NCBI GenBank assembly: GCA_029556265.1
Contig: JAKQFH010000006.1
Location: 1-45,961 of the forward strand
DNA: 45,961 nucleotides
Direction: 5' to 3'
From: Chloroflexota bacterium
GTDB lineage: Bacteria; Chloroflexota; Anaerolineae; Anaerolineales; Anaerolineaceae
Position numbers and translations under genes: made by a program. Of this stretch, positions 32,546 to 42,921 are shown piece after piece; position 1 is the first letter of the stretch; every line of letters begins with the position of its first letter. The notes beneath the pieces are model-generated. The model did no database searches and was not told the origin of the DNA. It was given only the letters and a program-made list of their open reading frames with translations.

Positions 32546-32898
32546 TCCTGTTCCTCCGCTTGCTTTTGCGCAGCACCTTTCGGGCTTGCTTTTGATTCCT
32601 TAATTTCTTTTTTCATGACATATATCTCGTAGCGCACATATTTGACCATGCTGTACACCGCGGTTAACAAACCCACCAGCAGCAGGATTATCGTCCAACG
32701 CGCGCCGGTTCCGTAATTTCGATCTATCAGGAAGCCAAGCAGAGGTCCAGAAAAGATCGGGATAGAAATCTCCCAGCCGATGGCGCTCGCGCGTAAATCC
32801 CGTCCTTTCAACCGCCATTCTCTGCAAGTCCTGACAGGCGTATATCCGGGCTCTGGGGTAGAGCTTGAGGGCGCGATTTGGTTTGGATATTCGGACAC
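32542..32898 (-). CDS. atpQ: N-ATPase accessory protein AtpQ (AtpI-like)
   Basis: A 118-residue protein with two membrane spans (SIPIFSGPLLGFLIDRNYG and WTIILLLVGLLTAVYSMVKYV), matching the AtpI-type fold with the GPLLGFLID motif. A hydrophilic N-terminus of about 40 residues and a Lys/Glu-rich C-terminal tail flank them. In N-ATPases AtpQ is thought to help assemble the c-ring or to supply ions. It starts nine bases after atpC and overlaps atpR by four bases. Confidence 0.82.
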   Translation of the reverse strand: MSEYPNQIAPSSSTPEPGYTPVRTCREWRLKGRDLRASAIGWEISIPIFSGPLLGFLIDRNYGTGARWTIILLLVGLLTAVYSMVKYVRYEIYVMKKEIKESKASPKGAAQKQAEEQE

Positions 32899-32907
32899 AG
32901 CGGCTCC

Positions 32908-34770
<1,863 letters not shown>

Positions 34771-35412
34771 ACAAATACCCATTTATGGATGCGTTTTGAA
34801 AACCTAAGATCCCGGGAAAATGTGGGTGAAAAACACCACGCGTCTGGATATTTTTTGCCTGGCAAGTTAGAAATGTCCTGTTCTTTCAGGAAGATTGAGA
34901 CTGAGATTTGTCCGTATCCAATCCCCGCCGGCCTGGGAGGGTAAGATAATTACGCACGTCTGGTCACCGCCTGCGCTGCCAGGGGTTTTTAAAAAGCGTG
35001 GCTGACAATGCACGATAGCAGTCCGCCTCACGATGGAGATTACACCAGGGCGGGAGGAAATTCCTGAGGCAGTGCCATACCCGGTTGAGGCTCCCTGTCC
35101 TTTACGAAGGCTTCGCGCCCGGAAGGTGAGCGCGGTCTGGGGCGCGTGCAATTGGTCACACGGCTTTGTTCCCTGCCAGAGGCCTTACCTTTTGGTCGTA
35201 TTCCGGGGATTCTTTTTGCTCTCCCAGGCAAAATCTCAACCTCAGAGGTCAATCTGTTCAAAGCGGGAATCACGGGCAATATTCCAACAATCATTTTAAG
35301 GATTTGTACAGGCACACTTCATTCGCTCCCAACCTCGAGCGGCAGCAGGGAAGGAAAGGGCTCTGGTTTAGAGTAAAATAGGCGTATCAAATGACAAGCA
35401 GAAGGACAGGAT
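34771..35412. other. Intergenic region between the divergent atp operon and ugd
   Basis: Over 600 bases with no frame that has a ribosome site or recognisable product. A TAAAAT box at 35374-35379 upstream of ugd lacks a good -35. I see no tRNA, riboswitch or direct repeat that I can support. Confidence 0.4.
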
Positions 35413-36768
35413 ATGCGCGTTTTAATTATTGGCACAGGTTATGTCGGTCTTAATACAGGGGTGGTGCTCAGCTATATCGGTCATGACGTGACCTGTTTGG
35501 ATACCAATGCTGAAAAGATTGACTTGCTCCAGAGCGGTAAGACTCCCTTCTACGAACCTCATCTGGACGAGATGCTGGCGGAAGTAGGACCAAAAATGCG
35601 CTTCACCAGCAGCTACGCTGAAGCGGACCTGTCTAGCACGGATGTTGTGTTTATCGCGGTGGGTACGCCTTCGCTGCCGGACGGCAACGCGGACCTGAGC
35701 TATGTGCGTCAGGCGGTTGAGTCCATCGCGCGGGAGATGGATGGACACTTCTTGGTGGTGGTCAATAAATCAACCGTCCCGATTGGTTCGGGCAACTGGG
35801 TAGGCTCGCTAATTCGCGAGAGCTACGAAAAACGGGTTGGCGCTAAAGCGGACGGGCATTTCAGCGTGGTCTCTAATCCCGAGTTCCTGCGCCAGGGCGC
35901 CGCGCTGTATGATTCCTTCTATCCGGACAGGGTGGTGGTGGGTTCTGAGAATTCAGAAGGCGTGCAGCGCCTGAGTGAGCTTTTCGCCCCGATTTTGGAG
36001 CAGAGTTTCACCCCGCCGGCTTGCCTGCCCAGACCGGAAGGCTTGCGGCAAGTGCCGCTTCTGGTTTGTGACCTGACCAGCGCCGAGGTAATTAAGTATG
36101 CCGCCAACGCCTTCCTGGCACTTAAGATTTCGTATATTAATGAGATTGCCAGGCTGGCACAGCGCGTGGGGGCTGATGCAACCTTGATCGCGCGCGGGAT
36201 TGGCCTGGATAACCGCATTGGACAGCGCTTCTTGAACCCCGGTATCGGTTGGGGCGGCTCCTGCTTTGGCAAGGATACCGCCGCGCTGGTGGCCACCGCG
36301 CGCGATTACCAGTTGGAGATGCCCATCGTGCAGGCTGCGCGGGATGTGAACTACCGTCAACGCGTCTGGGTGGTGGACGCGCTGCAGGATAACCTGAAGA
36401 TTCTCAAGGGCAGACATATTACACTGTTGGGCTTCAGCTTCAAACCGGATACCGACGACCTGCGCGACGCGCCCTCGTTGGATATTGCCCGTCTTTTGGT
36501 ACAGCGCGGCGCGGTCGTGCGCGCGCACGATCCGGTGGCGCTGCGGAACGCTGAGCGCTTATACCCCGACCTGGGCGTCATGTATTGCCAGGACGTGAAC
36601 GAGGCATTGGCAGGCGCGGAAGGGATTGTATTGGTGACGGAATGGCCGCTCTACCACGAAATGGATTGGGAGAAAATCCCGCCCGTGCTGGTGGTGGATG
36701 GACGCAACTTCTTGGACCGGGAAAAGCTTAAACGGCTCGGCTTTAATGTGATTGGCGTAGGCCGATAA
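35413..36768 (+). CDS. ugd: UDP-glucose 6-dehydrogenase
   Basis: Oxidises UDP-glucose to UDP-glucuronate with two NAD+, supplying precursors for surface polysaccharides. The 451-residue protein begins with the NAD fold MRVLIIGTGYVGLNTGVVLSYIGHDVTCLD. VFIAVGTPSLPDGNADLSYV, VNKSTVPIGS, NPEFLRQGAA and FYPDRVVVGS are family motifs. The catalytic Cys (about residue 284) is in GIGWGGSCFGKD. LLGFSFKPDTDDLRDAPSLDIA marks the C-terminal UDP-binding domain. A ribosome site (AGGACAGG) precedes the ATG. No glycosyltransferase neighbours are present, so its specific pathway is not shown. Related nucleotide-sugar dehydrogenases are less likely given the motifs. Confidence 0.93.
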   Translation: MRVLIIGTGYVGLNTGVVLSYIGHDVTCLDTNAEKIDLLQSGKTPFYEPHLDEMLAEVGPKMRFTSSYAEADLSSTDVVFIAVGTPSLPDGNADLSYVRQAVESIAREMDGHFLVVVNKSTVPIGSGNWVGSLIRESYEKRVGAKADGHFSVVSNPEFLRQGAALYDSFYPDRVVVGSENSEGVQRLSELFAPILEQSFTPPACLPRPEGLRQVPLLVCDLTSAEVIKYAANAFLALKISYINEIARLAQRVGADATLIARGIGLDNRIGQRFLNPGIGWGGSCFGKDTAALVATARDYQLEMPIVQAARDVNYRQRVWVVDALQDNLKILKGRHITLLGFSFKPDTDDLRDAPSLDIARLLVQRGAVVRAHDPVALRNAERLYPDLGVMYCQDVNEALAGAEGIVLVTEWPLYHEMDWEKIPPVLVVDGRNFLDREKLKRLGFNVIGVGR

Positions 36769-36902
36769 GAACGAGCCTGGAAGCGATTCTAATGGTTATT
36801 GCGCGTAGCCACAAACAGCACATCTTACCCCGGAAAAACGTGCAACGCGCCGGATGGCGGCGCCTGGTAAAAAACGAACAACCAAGGAAAGCGCGTTCTG
36901 CG

Positions 36903-36931
36903 TATAATAGGGCTTGTTTCATATAAATCAA
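36903..36931 (+). promoter_or_regulatory. Candidate promoter and regulator site upstream of hcp
   Basis: A perfect TATAAT is at 36903-36908, with no good -35. Just downstream TTGTTTCATATAAATCAA (36914-36931) is an 18-base imperfect palindrome with TTG/CAA ends, as in CRP/FNR-superfamily and HcpR-type sites. It overlaps the expected start region. The regulator is not in the window. Confidence 0.45.
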
Positions 36932-36946
36932 ATTTAGGAGTAATTC

Positions 36947-38632
36947 ATGCCAGAAATGTTTTGTTACCAATGCCAGGAAACATTGCAGAACACCGGCTGC
37001 GTCCGGCGGGGTGGGGTGTGCGGTAAATCCGCGGACGTTTCCAACCTGCAGGATTTGTTAATCTATCTGTTAAAAGGAATTTCCTTTTGGGGCACACGCG
37101 GGCGCGATATGGGTGTTGTCAGCCCGGAGGCGGATTTATTCGTCGCACAGGCTCTCTTTGCAACCATCACCAACGCGAATTTTGATCCGGCGCGCTTTGT
37201 GGAATTAATCAAAAAAGCAATCAGCCTGCGGGACGCGCTGCGTGAGCGCGCGCAAGCCGCCTGCTTTGAACAGCACGGCGGCGACCCCTGCCGAAGCAGC
37301 GGACCTGACTGGGCAGGTTGGCACCCGGCGGATTATTCACTGGAAACCCTGTTGGAAAAATCCCTGACGGTCGGTATTATGTCTGACCCCGAGCTTGACC
37401 CCGACGTGCGTTCCCTGCGTGAACTGATTATCTACGGCCTTAAGGGTATGGCGGCATACACGGAACATGCTTATGTGGCTGGCGGTCGGGACGATTCCGT
37501 GCTGGCCTTTATGCAGGAGGCTTTGGAAGCGACCACGCGCGCCGACCTGGGCGTGGAAGGGCTGCTGGAAGTCGTTCAGCGCACGGGCGAATTTGGCATT
37601 AAGGCAATGGCGCTCCTGGATTCTGCCAATACCAACCGGTACGGTCATCCCGAGCCCACCCAGGTGAGCATCGGCGTGCGCCCGGGTCCTGGAATTCTGG
37701 TAAGCGGTCACGATTTGGTTGACCTGGATGAACTGCTGCAGCAGACCGAAGGCACCGGTATCAATGTGTACACACACGGGGAAATGCTGCCGACCAATGC
37801 TTACCCGGGCCTCAAGAAATACCCGCACCTGGTTGGCAACTACGGCGGTGCCTGGTGGCAGCAATCCAAAGAGTTCGATAGTTTCAACGGCGCCATCCTG
37901 ATGACCACCAATTGCATTACACCGGTGCGCGAATCCTACCGGGACCGCATCTTTACCACGGGTATGGCTGGTTACGCCGGCATTCCGCATATCGCGGACC
38001 GTGAACCAGGCAAGCAAAAAGATTTTTCCAGCCTGATTGCCCGCGCGAAGACATGCGCGAGCCCGCTGGAATTGGAAAGCGGAACCATCCCGATTGGCTT
38101 TGCCCACAATACCGTCTTGAGCGCGGCAGACAAAGTTATCGAAGCCGTCAAGAGCGGCGCGATTAAACGCTTTGTGGTGATGGGCGGCTGCGACGGGCGC
38201 CAAAAAGAGCGCGATTACTTCACCCAGGTTGCCCGCGCTTTGCCGGAGGATACCATCATCCTGACCGCTGGCTGCGCAAAATATCGCTATAACAAGCTGG
38301 GCTTGGGTGAGATTGCCGGCATCCCGCGCGTCTTGGACGCGGGGCAGTGCAACGACTCGTACTCCCTGATTGTGATTGCCCAGGCGCTGGCGCAGGCTTT
38401 CGGCGTCTCGGTCAACGAACTGCCGCTCTCTTATGATATTGCTTGGTATGAACAGAAGGCTGTGATTGTGCTGCTGGCGCTGCTGGCCCTGGGCATCCGG
38501 AAGATCCGGCTTGGACCGACGCTGCCGGCGTTCCTCTCCCCGAATGTGGTTGATGTCCTGGTCAAAGCGTATGACCTCAAGCCGATTGGCAGCGTTGAAG
38601 AAGATGTGCAGGCAATGCTGGCCGGAAATTAA
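36947..38632 (+). CDS. hcp: Hybrid cluster protein (class I), hydroxylamine/NO reductase
   Basis: An oxygen-sensitive iron-sulfur enzyme that reduces nitric oxide or hydroxylamine in anaerobes, and can act in nitrosative stress defence. The 561-residue protein starts MPEMFCYQCQETLQNTGC with cysteines at 6, 9, 18 and 25 (C-x2-C-x8-C-x6-C), the compact N-terminal spacing of class I proteins rather than the C-x2-C-x11-C of enteric class II. Hybrid-cluster ligand regions are visible in LVSGHDLVDL, TTNCITP, VMGGCDGRQKERDYF, LTAGCAKYRYN and DAGQCNDSYS. A strong ribosome site (TTAGGAG) precedes the ATG. No hcr reductase gene is adjacent. The gene is monocistronic. Confidence 0.95.
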   Translation: MPEMFCYQCQETLQNTGCVRRGGVCGKSADVSNLQDLLIYLLKGISFWGTRGRDMGVVSPEADLFVAQALFATITNANFDPARFVELIKKAISLRDALRERAQAACFEQHGGDPCRSSGPDWAGWHPADYSLETLLEKSLTVGIMSDPELDPDVRSLRELIIYGLKGMAAYTEHAYVAGGRDDSVLAFMQEALEATTRADLGVEGLLEVVQRTGEFGIKAMALLDSANTNRYGHPEPTQVSIGVRPGPGILVSGHDLVDLDELLQQTEGTGINVYTHGEMLPTNAYPGLKKYPHLVGNYGGAWWQQSKEFDSFNGAILMTTNCITPVRESYRDRIFTTGMAGYAGIPHIADREPGKQKDFSSLIARAKTCASPLELESGTIPIGFAHNTVLSAADKVIEAVKSGAIKRFVVMGGCDGRQKERDYFTQVARALPEDTIILTAGCAKYRYNKLGLGEIAGIPRVLDAGQCNDSYSLIVIAQALAQAFGVSVNELPLSYDIAWYEQKAVIVLLALLALGIRKIRLGPTLPAFLSPNVVDVLVKAYDLKPIGSVEEDVQAMLAGN

Positions 38633-38654
38633 CTGGTCGCTGATGTGACAAAGG

Positions 38655-38687
38655 AGGCGCGGAACAATTTGTTCTGCGCCTTTTTTT
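38655..38687 (+). terminator. Intrinsic terminator of hcp
   Basis: AGGCGCGGAACA pairs with TGTTCTGCGCCT (12 bp with one G-U pair, three-base loop) and is followed by seven T. Confidence 0.92.
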
Positions 38688-38792
38688 ATCACGCTGAGTT
38701 TGTGAAAAGCGCTTTCCTATCCCGCCTTTAACAGGGGGCAGGGTTGGCATTTTTCAGCGGGCAGCGGCACGAGTGCGGACGGGTTATCCTGA

Positions 38793-39332
38793 TTACAACA
38801 GCTTACCGCGGTTCAGCAGGGCGAAGCTTGCGGCAAAAGGAGCATTTTCAAACTGAAAGTCAATAAACCCAGTTTTATCAAAGGTTCCCGGCACTTTGAA
38901 TTGCTTTACGCTGCCGGCTTTCAACAGGTTCCGCCGGCGCCGCTTATTTTCCGGCGTTAATCCCTTCTCATTGATCAGACGGGCAAACCAGCGAAAAAGC
39001 ATGGCACTTATGAAGAAGAGAGTGCCAGCCGATATGATGGTAATCAAGGCATTTTGGTTGGAAAGAGAATTGGCAGCCACCGCGGAAAGACCGCAGACGA
39101 GCAGGGAGATAATTATTCCGATCACGATTACGACATTCGCCCCGCGGCGGCTCGCGCTCACCGCGTGACATTCCGCGCAGATCGGGAAGTTCAGGTTAAG
39201 CGTCGTGGATTTTTTCCCCGGCCAGTTGGATTGGGTTTTGTCCAGGCAATAATAAAGCCCTGCCTCCGCGGGGGCGCCGCAGGACATGCAGGTGTTCGGC
39301 ATCTGGAAAGCTGAACTATAAGGGGTTCGCAC
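38793..39332 (-). CDS. Membrane protein with N-terminal zinc-ribbon-like motif, unknown function
   Basis: A protein of about 170-179 residues. The N-terminal 55 residues contain CMSCG and, 40 residues later, CAECHAV, a two-CxxC arrangement like a zinc ribbon. Two membrane spans follow (VVIVIGIIISLLVCGLSAV and ALITIISAGTLFFISAMLF), then a basic loop and a C-terminal domain of about 45 residues. I do not recognise the family. The start is uncertain: GTG at 39332 or ATG at 39302. AGGAG with ideal spacing stands before an ATG at 39343 that is one base out of frame. Adding one A to the AAAA run at about 39336 would join that start to this frame, so a frameshift or sequencing indel is possible. Confidence 0.7.
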   Translation of the reverse strand: MRTPYSSAFQMPNTCMSCGAPAEAGLYYCLDKTQSNWPGKKSTTLNLNFPICAECHAVSASRRGANVVIVIGIIISLLVCGLSAVAANSLSNQNALITIISAGTLFFISAMLFRWFARLINEKGLTPENKRRRRNLLKAGSVKQFKVPGTFDKTGFIDFQFENAPFAASFALLNRGKLL

Positions 39333-39343
39333 TTTTGCGCCAT

Positions 39344-40185
39344 GGTGGGGCTCCTATTCAATCATGTAAAGCCAGATTGTGTGCTGGATATGGCAGGACA
39401 AGAGACTAATTTATTATATAGCTGCGGGCGGCTTTTTCAAAATCGCGTTTTATGAGAGCGCGTTTGCGCAAAACCTTTTCTACCGAGAGCAAACAGGACA
39501 AGTAACAATATCGGGTTGTCTGGATGTATTCGAGGATACTCGCAGGTAGGGCGGGTGGGTCTGCGCTTTTCATTTAATTATTACTTAAGAGAATAACACT
39601 TCTCGATAGTAATATAGGTTGAATCGTGGAACTTACCTCCGGCATTGGGCTGAATTTGGGCGCGCTCAACGCGGCAGGAAAGTAAACGCGGGATGTATGC
39701 TGAGAGCCACGGTATGATCTATGCGCGGACGCGAATCGTATTTTTGGACACTAGATTGTTCCGCGGTGGCTGGACGGGGTTGGCAAACCCTCCGTTCGGC
39801 ACGGGTCTGTCCTAATCCGAAAAATCCCAGATCTCGTAAGTGGGTCCTTTCGCGGTTGGTCAGGATACTTGATTGCTTTCCAATGAAGGGTGTGACTCAA
39901 AACGCGAGGTTTTTTCTGTACAAAACGCTTTCAGGCGTTTTTTTGCCATTAATACACCTATGCGCAACAGTGGAGCGTCTGTAGTGCCCGCTGTTAAAAA
40001 TAACTGCGAACCACGCGCCAATTTCAGCCAAAACACTCGACCGGATTCGCGGAATCGGGTCATTCCCACGGATTATCAGCTGCGCCGCGCCACAGGCGCG
40101 CTGACCAGCCCCGGCCCCCTACCCCAGGCTTGCGCAAGGCTGGTAAAATTACTTATGAGAATGTACCCCACGAGGAGCCGCCTTC
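39344..40185. other. Gene-poor region upstream of the integrase
   Basis: About 840 bases without a convincing coding frame. The part up to about 39620 is AT-rich. The only clear signal is a plus-strand terminator at 39922-39946. Short frames here have no ribosome sites. Possibly a degraded insertion region or a small RNA gene. Confidence 0.4.
39922..39946 (+). terminator. Orphan intrinsic terminator
   Basis: AAAACGC pairs with GCGTTTT around TTTCAG, and the T run continues to seven. No coding frame on the plus strand ends near it, so the transcript it stops is unknown. Confidence 0.6.
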
Positions 40186-41220
40186 ATGGCCAAAAAACCC
40201 AGCCCGAAATCCCCGCTGAACCTTCCTAATCTGAGCGAGCTGCCGCCGCGCGAGCCAACTGCCCCCTCCCCCGCTCAGGCTTACCTGAATACCCTCAGCC
40301 CGTCTGGCAGGCGTTCGCAGCACACAGCCTTGAATAATTTGGCTTATATCTTTTCTGGTGGGGAAATGAACGAAGCCTTAAATTTCCCCTGGGAGTTGCT
40401 GCGTTACGAGCATACCAGCGGATTGGCGGCGTACATGGTGGATATTGGCTACGCGAAGTCCTCTGTGAATAAGCACTTGGTCGCCTTAAGGCGCGTATTG
40501 GCAGAAAGCTATCAGCTCGGGCTGTATGCCGACCATAACGATTATTACCGCGCCGCTGGCGTAAAATCCTTGCGGTCCGAGACTCTGCCGCGCGGACGCA
40601 CCCTCAGGATGGAGGAACTGCGCGCGTTAATCAGAACCTGCCTCGCGGACGAAAATAACCCGACCCTGGGCGTGCGGGACGCGGCGGTAATCACAGTTCT
40701 ATACGCCGCGGCAGTTCGCCGGCAGGAGGTTGTGGACCTGAACCTTGCGGACCTGGACCTCAAAGAGGCGCGGATTCGAATCCTTGGCAAGGGCAGTAAA
40801 AAACGCCAGGTTTATCTCCAGGCGGACGCGGTGGGCGCCTTGCAAAACTGGCTGGATTTGCGCGGCAAGCAGCTTGGCCCGCTATTTACGCGCGTAACAA
40901 AATCCGGGCGGGTGATGTTCAAACGCCTGACTCCCCAGGCGGTATACTACCTGCTGAAACATCGTCAGACCCAGGCCGGCCTGGACGACTTCACCCCGCA
41001 CGACTTGCGCCGCACCTCCATCACTGACCTGCTCAGTGCCCAGGTGGACGTCCTGACTGTTTCGGCGATTGCCGGACATGCCAGCGCGGACACCACCAAA
41101 CGCTACGACCGCCGCAGTGATGAAAATAAGAAGGCTGCCGCGCAAAGGCTTCCTTCCCCATTTGCAGCCCCCCCCTCCCCTGCTGTAAACCCACCGCGGG
41201 ATGAAGAGCTGCCTGCATGA
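40186..41220 (+). CDS. Tyrosine recombinase / integrase (XerC/D-like)
   Basis: Site-specific recombinase of 344 residues with a ribosome site (AGGAG) before the ATG. The N-terminal SAM-like domain (about residues 27-115) has an unusual Pro-rich start. The catalytic domain shows Arg178 in LYAAAVRRQEVVDL, Lys in GKGSKKRQVYL, His272-x-x-Arg275 in TPHDLRRTSITDLL, His298 in IAGHASADTTKRY and Tyr307 as nucleophile. The set is complete, so it should be active. It ends in a Pro-rich tail of about 30 residues. No cargo genes, excisionase or att repeats are recognised. It could be a chromosomal dimer resolution enzyme variant or the remnant integrase of a small element. Confidence 0.88.
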   Translation: MAKKPSPKSPLNLPNLSELPPREPTAPSPAQAYLNTLSPSGRRSQHTALNNLAYIFSGGEMNEALNFPWELLRYEHTSGLAAYMVDIGYAKSSVNKHLVALRRVLAESYQLGLYADHNDYYRAAGVKSLRSETLPRGRTLRMEELRALIRTCLADENNPTLGVRDAAVITVLYAAAVRRQEVVDLNLADLDLKEARIRILGKGSKKRQVYLQADAVGALQNWLDLRGKQLGPLFTRVTKSGRVMFKRLTPQAVYYLLKHRQTQAGLDDFTPHDLRRTSITDLLSAQVDVLTVSAIAGHASADTTKRYDRRSDENKKAAAQRLPSPFAAPPSPAVNPPRDEELPA

Positions 41221-41240
41221 ATATTAAAGGCATCCGCCAT

Positions 41241-41272
41241 AAAAAAACCGCTGGGAACATTCCACAGCGGTT
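41241..41272 (-). terminator. Intrinsic terminator of the small lipoprotein gene
   Basis: AACCGCTG/CAGCGGTT (8 bp, with additional GGA/TCC pairing inside) is followed on the minus strand by seven T. It begins 20 bases past the minus-strand stop and may also stop the integrase transcript. Confidence 0.8.
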
Positions 41273-41292
41273 AGAAAGTTTAAGAGCAGTCG

Positions 41293-41631
41293 TTAGCGGT
41301 TGACCAACCAGTTGATGATTTGCTGCTTTTCTTCAGCGTTAATCCTGGCGCCGTATTCAATCATACGGTCGAGAACCTCGGACCATTTTTCCGCCGGGAA
41401 TTTCTTCCCAAATATGAACGACAAAGTGTGCGGGCTGCCCTGCAGTTTTTCCTGGATCAGGGCTTCCATTTCCGCGTCTGAAGGCGCGGCATCAGGCTCA
41501 GCGGAATCTTTGGCGGCCGGCTGGGCAGGCTCGGAATCCGCCGCGGGCGAGATTGCCCCGCCAGCACAGGCGGCAAGCGCGGTTATCCCCAAAAATGCTG
41601 CGAACGTGCTTAATATTTTCCTCATGTTCAT
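41293..41631 (-). CDS. Lipoprotein with cytochrome-c-like helices but no haem motif
   Basis: A 112-residue protein; the ATG at 41631 has GGAGG five bases upstream. Signal segment FAAFLGITALAACAGG ends in a lipobox, so it is a surface lipoprotein. An acidic Ala/Pro-rich linker follows. The last 60 residues read EMEALIQEKL, FPAEKWSEVLDRMIEYGARINAEEKQQIINWLVNR. That ending closely resembles the C-terminal helix of small c-type cytochromes (W-x-x-VLDRM, EEK-x-x-IINWL). The CxxCH haem-attachment motif expected at the start of the domain is absent; the place reads GSPHTLSF. It may be a haem-free structural derivative. Function unknown. Confidence 0.75.
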   Translation of the reverse strand: MNMRKILSTFAAFLGITALAACAGGAISPAADSEPAQPAAKDSAEPDAAPSDAEMEALIQEKLQGSPHTLSFIFGKKFPAEKWSEVLDRMIEYGARINAEEKQQIINWLVNR

Positions 41632-41760
41632 CTTAACCTCCATTATCTTTTTTGCCTCGAGAGTTCCTAATTATTAATACCGGTATTCTATTAATAAGAG
41701 GTGCCGAAGTCAAGTAATTCCCAGGGAATCCCTGTACATTCTCCACGCGTCTGCCTGGAA

Positions 41761-42765
41761 TTAATAAAGCAGGGAGAGGAGCTCGGCTAAGGTAAAACCC
41801 GTGAAGTATTGATTGATGGCGAGGGTCGTCAGGCGTTCTTCCAACGCGGTGGGCCCATATTCGCAGCCGACCAAACGTTCCTCCAATTCAGCCACCTCGC
41901 GCTGCCCAAAGAAATCTCCAATAAACCTGACCGATTGCAGTTTGCCTTTTTGGACTACCAGATAGACTTCAATTTCCCCGCCGGCATAGCGCACCGACCG
42001 CCGTAAATTAAAGGCTGGCGAGGAACCATAATTCCATTCCCAGGATCGGTAGCGCTCGCGCGCAAGCTGATTGACCGCTTCCCAATCTGCCGGCTCCAAA
42101 TGATATTCAGGAATAACCGCGCCGTCAGGCGCGCCAAGCTGCTGAAAAACGCCCAGCAGAATCTGTGTGCGGAAACTGAGAATATTCACCGGCTCGCTCA
42201 GGAATTCGGCAATATTGGCAACCCGGCTGCGTACAGACTTAATCCCTTTAGACTCAATCTTGGAGGCTTTTACGCGCAGCGCTTTGCCGATTTCATCCAG
42301 GCTGGTGTTGTAGAGCAGCGTGCCGTGGCTGACCAGGCGCGTTCCGCTGACATACTGCGCGTTTCCGGAAATTTTTCGGCCATCCGCCAGGATATCATTT
42401 CGCCCGCTCAATTCAGCTGGCACGCCAAGCTCTCGCAAAACCTGAATCACAGGCGCGGTGAATTTCTGAAAATTGGCGAAGCTCCCCCCCACATTGGGCG
42501 CGATAAAGCTGAAGTTTAAATTCCCCAGGTCGTGATAGACTGCGCCGCCGCCAGAAAGCCGCCTCACCACATGCAGCCCCTGTTCCCGGACGTATTCCAC
42601 ATTGATTTCGGCGACTGTGTTCTGGTGCCTGCCGATGATAATTGATGGTTCATTGATATAAAACAGGAGCAATTCTTCGGTCGGAGAGATATTCCGGATC
42701 AAATACTCTTCCAGGGCGAGGTTCAACGCGGGGTCGTGCTGGTTCTGATTATCAACAAAAAGCAT
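41761..42765 (-). CDS. lplA: Lipoate-protein ligase A
   Basis: Activates lipoate with ATP and attaches it to lipoyl domains such as GcvH or E2 proteins. The 334-residue protein contains DPALNLALEEYLI, LLFYINEPSIIIGRHQN, VVRRLSGGGAVYHDLGNLNFSFI (the lipoyl-AMP binding loop) and SGNAQYVSGTRLVSHGTLL with a Gly-rich adenylate region. The C-terminal 90 residues form the accessory domain of bacterial LplA (WNYGSSPAFNLRR, GEIEVYLVVQKGKLQSVRFIGDF). No target proteins are encoded nearby. Transcribed as a single gene on the minus strand, divergent from the arsR-coaDR pair. Confidence 0.92.
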   Translation of the reverse strand: MLFVDNQNQHDPALNLALEEYLIRNISPTEELLLFYINEPSIIIGRHQNTVAEINVEYVREQGLHVVRRLSGGGAVYHDLGNLNFSFIAPNVGGSFANFQKFTAPVIQVLRELGVPAELSGRNDILADGRKISGNAQYVSGTRLVSHGTLLYNTSLDEIGKALRVKASKIESKGIKSVRSRVANIAEFLSEPVNILSFRTQILLGVFQQLGAPDGAVIPEYHLEPADWEAVNQLARERYRSWEWNYGSSPAFNLRRSVRYAGGEIEVYLVVQKGKLQSVRFIGDFFGQREVAELEERLVGCEYGPTALEERLTTLAINQYFTGFTLAELLSLLY

Positions 42766-42889
42766 AATTACCTTCGGTTTTCAGGCGCGTTTAGGCATTG
42801 ATTATAGCGCAAAGCCCAGCCTGCTGTTCCGCGCCCCGGTTATCCAGGCAGTGTTTATGCAATTTGCCCTTGACCTTTCAAAAAGGTGC

Positions 42890-42913
42890 TATACTTCATC
42901 CGTTTATGCGGAT
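42890..42913 (+). promoter_or_regulatory. Promoter element and ArsR-type operator
   Basis: A TATACT box at 42890-42895 is followed by ATCCG-N6-CGGAT (42898-42913), a perfect inverted repeat of the size bound by ArsR dimers. It lies just ahead of the regulator start codon, so autoregulation of arsR and the following fusion gene is likely. TTGACC at 42870-42875 is only 14 bases from the -10 box; the true -35 is uncertain. Confidence 0.55.
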
Positions 42914-42921
42914 ATAAGAAT

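Noticed and set aside
34861-34955. Region whose antisense reads like peptides often derived from tRNA T-arms (GDWIRTN)
   Set aside because: No cloverleaf could be formed on either strand.
37337-38692. 451-codon minus-strand frame opposite hcp
   Set aside because: Covers the strongly supported hcp gene and its terminator; composition is that of an antisense frame.
39838-39905. tRNA-Glu-like string (GGTCAGGATAC followed by an arm around CTTTC)
   Set aside because: The anticodon stem has a mismatch, U33 is misplaced and there is no TTCRA T-loop. It could be a relic next to the integrase but cannot be supported as a tRNA.
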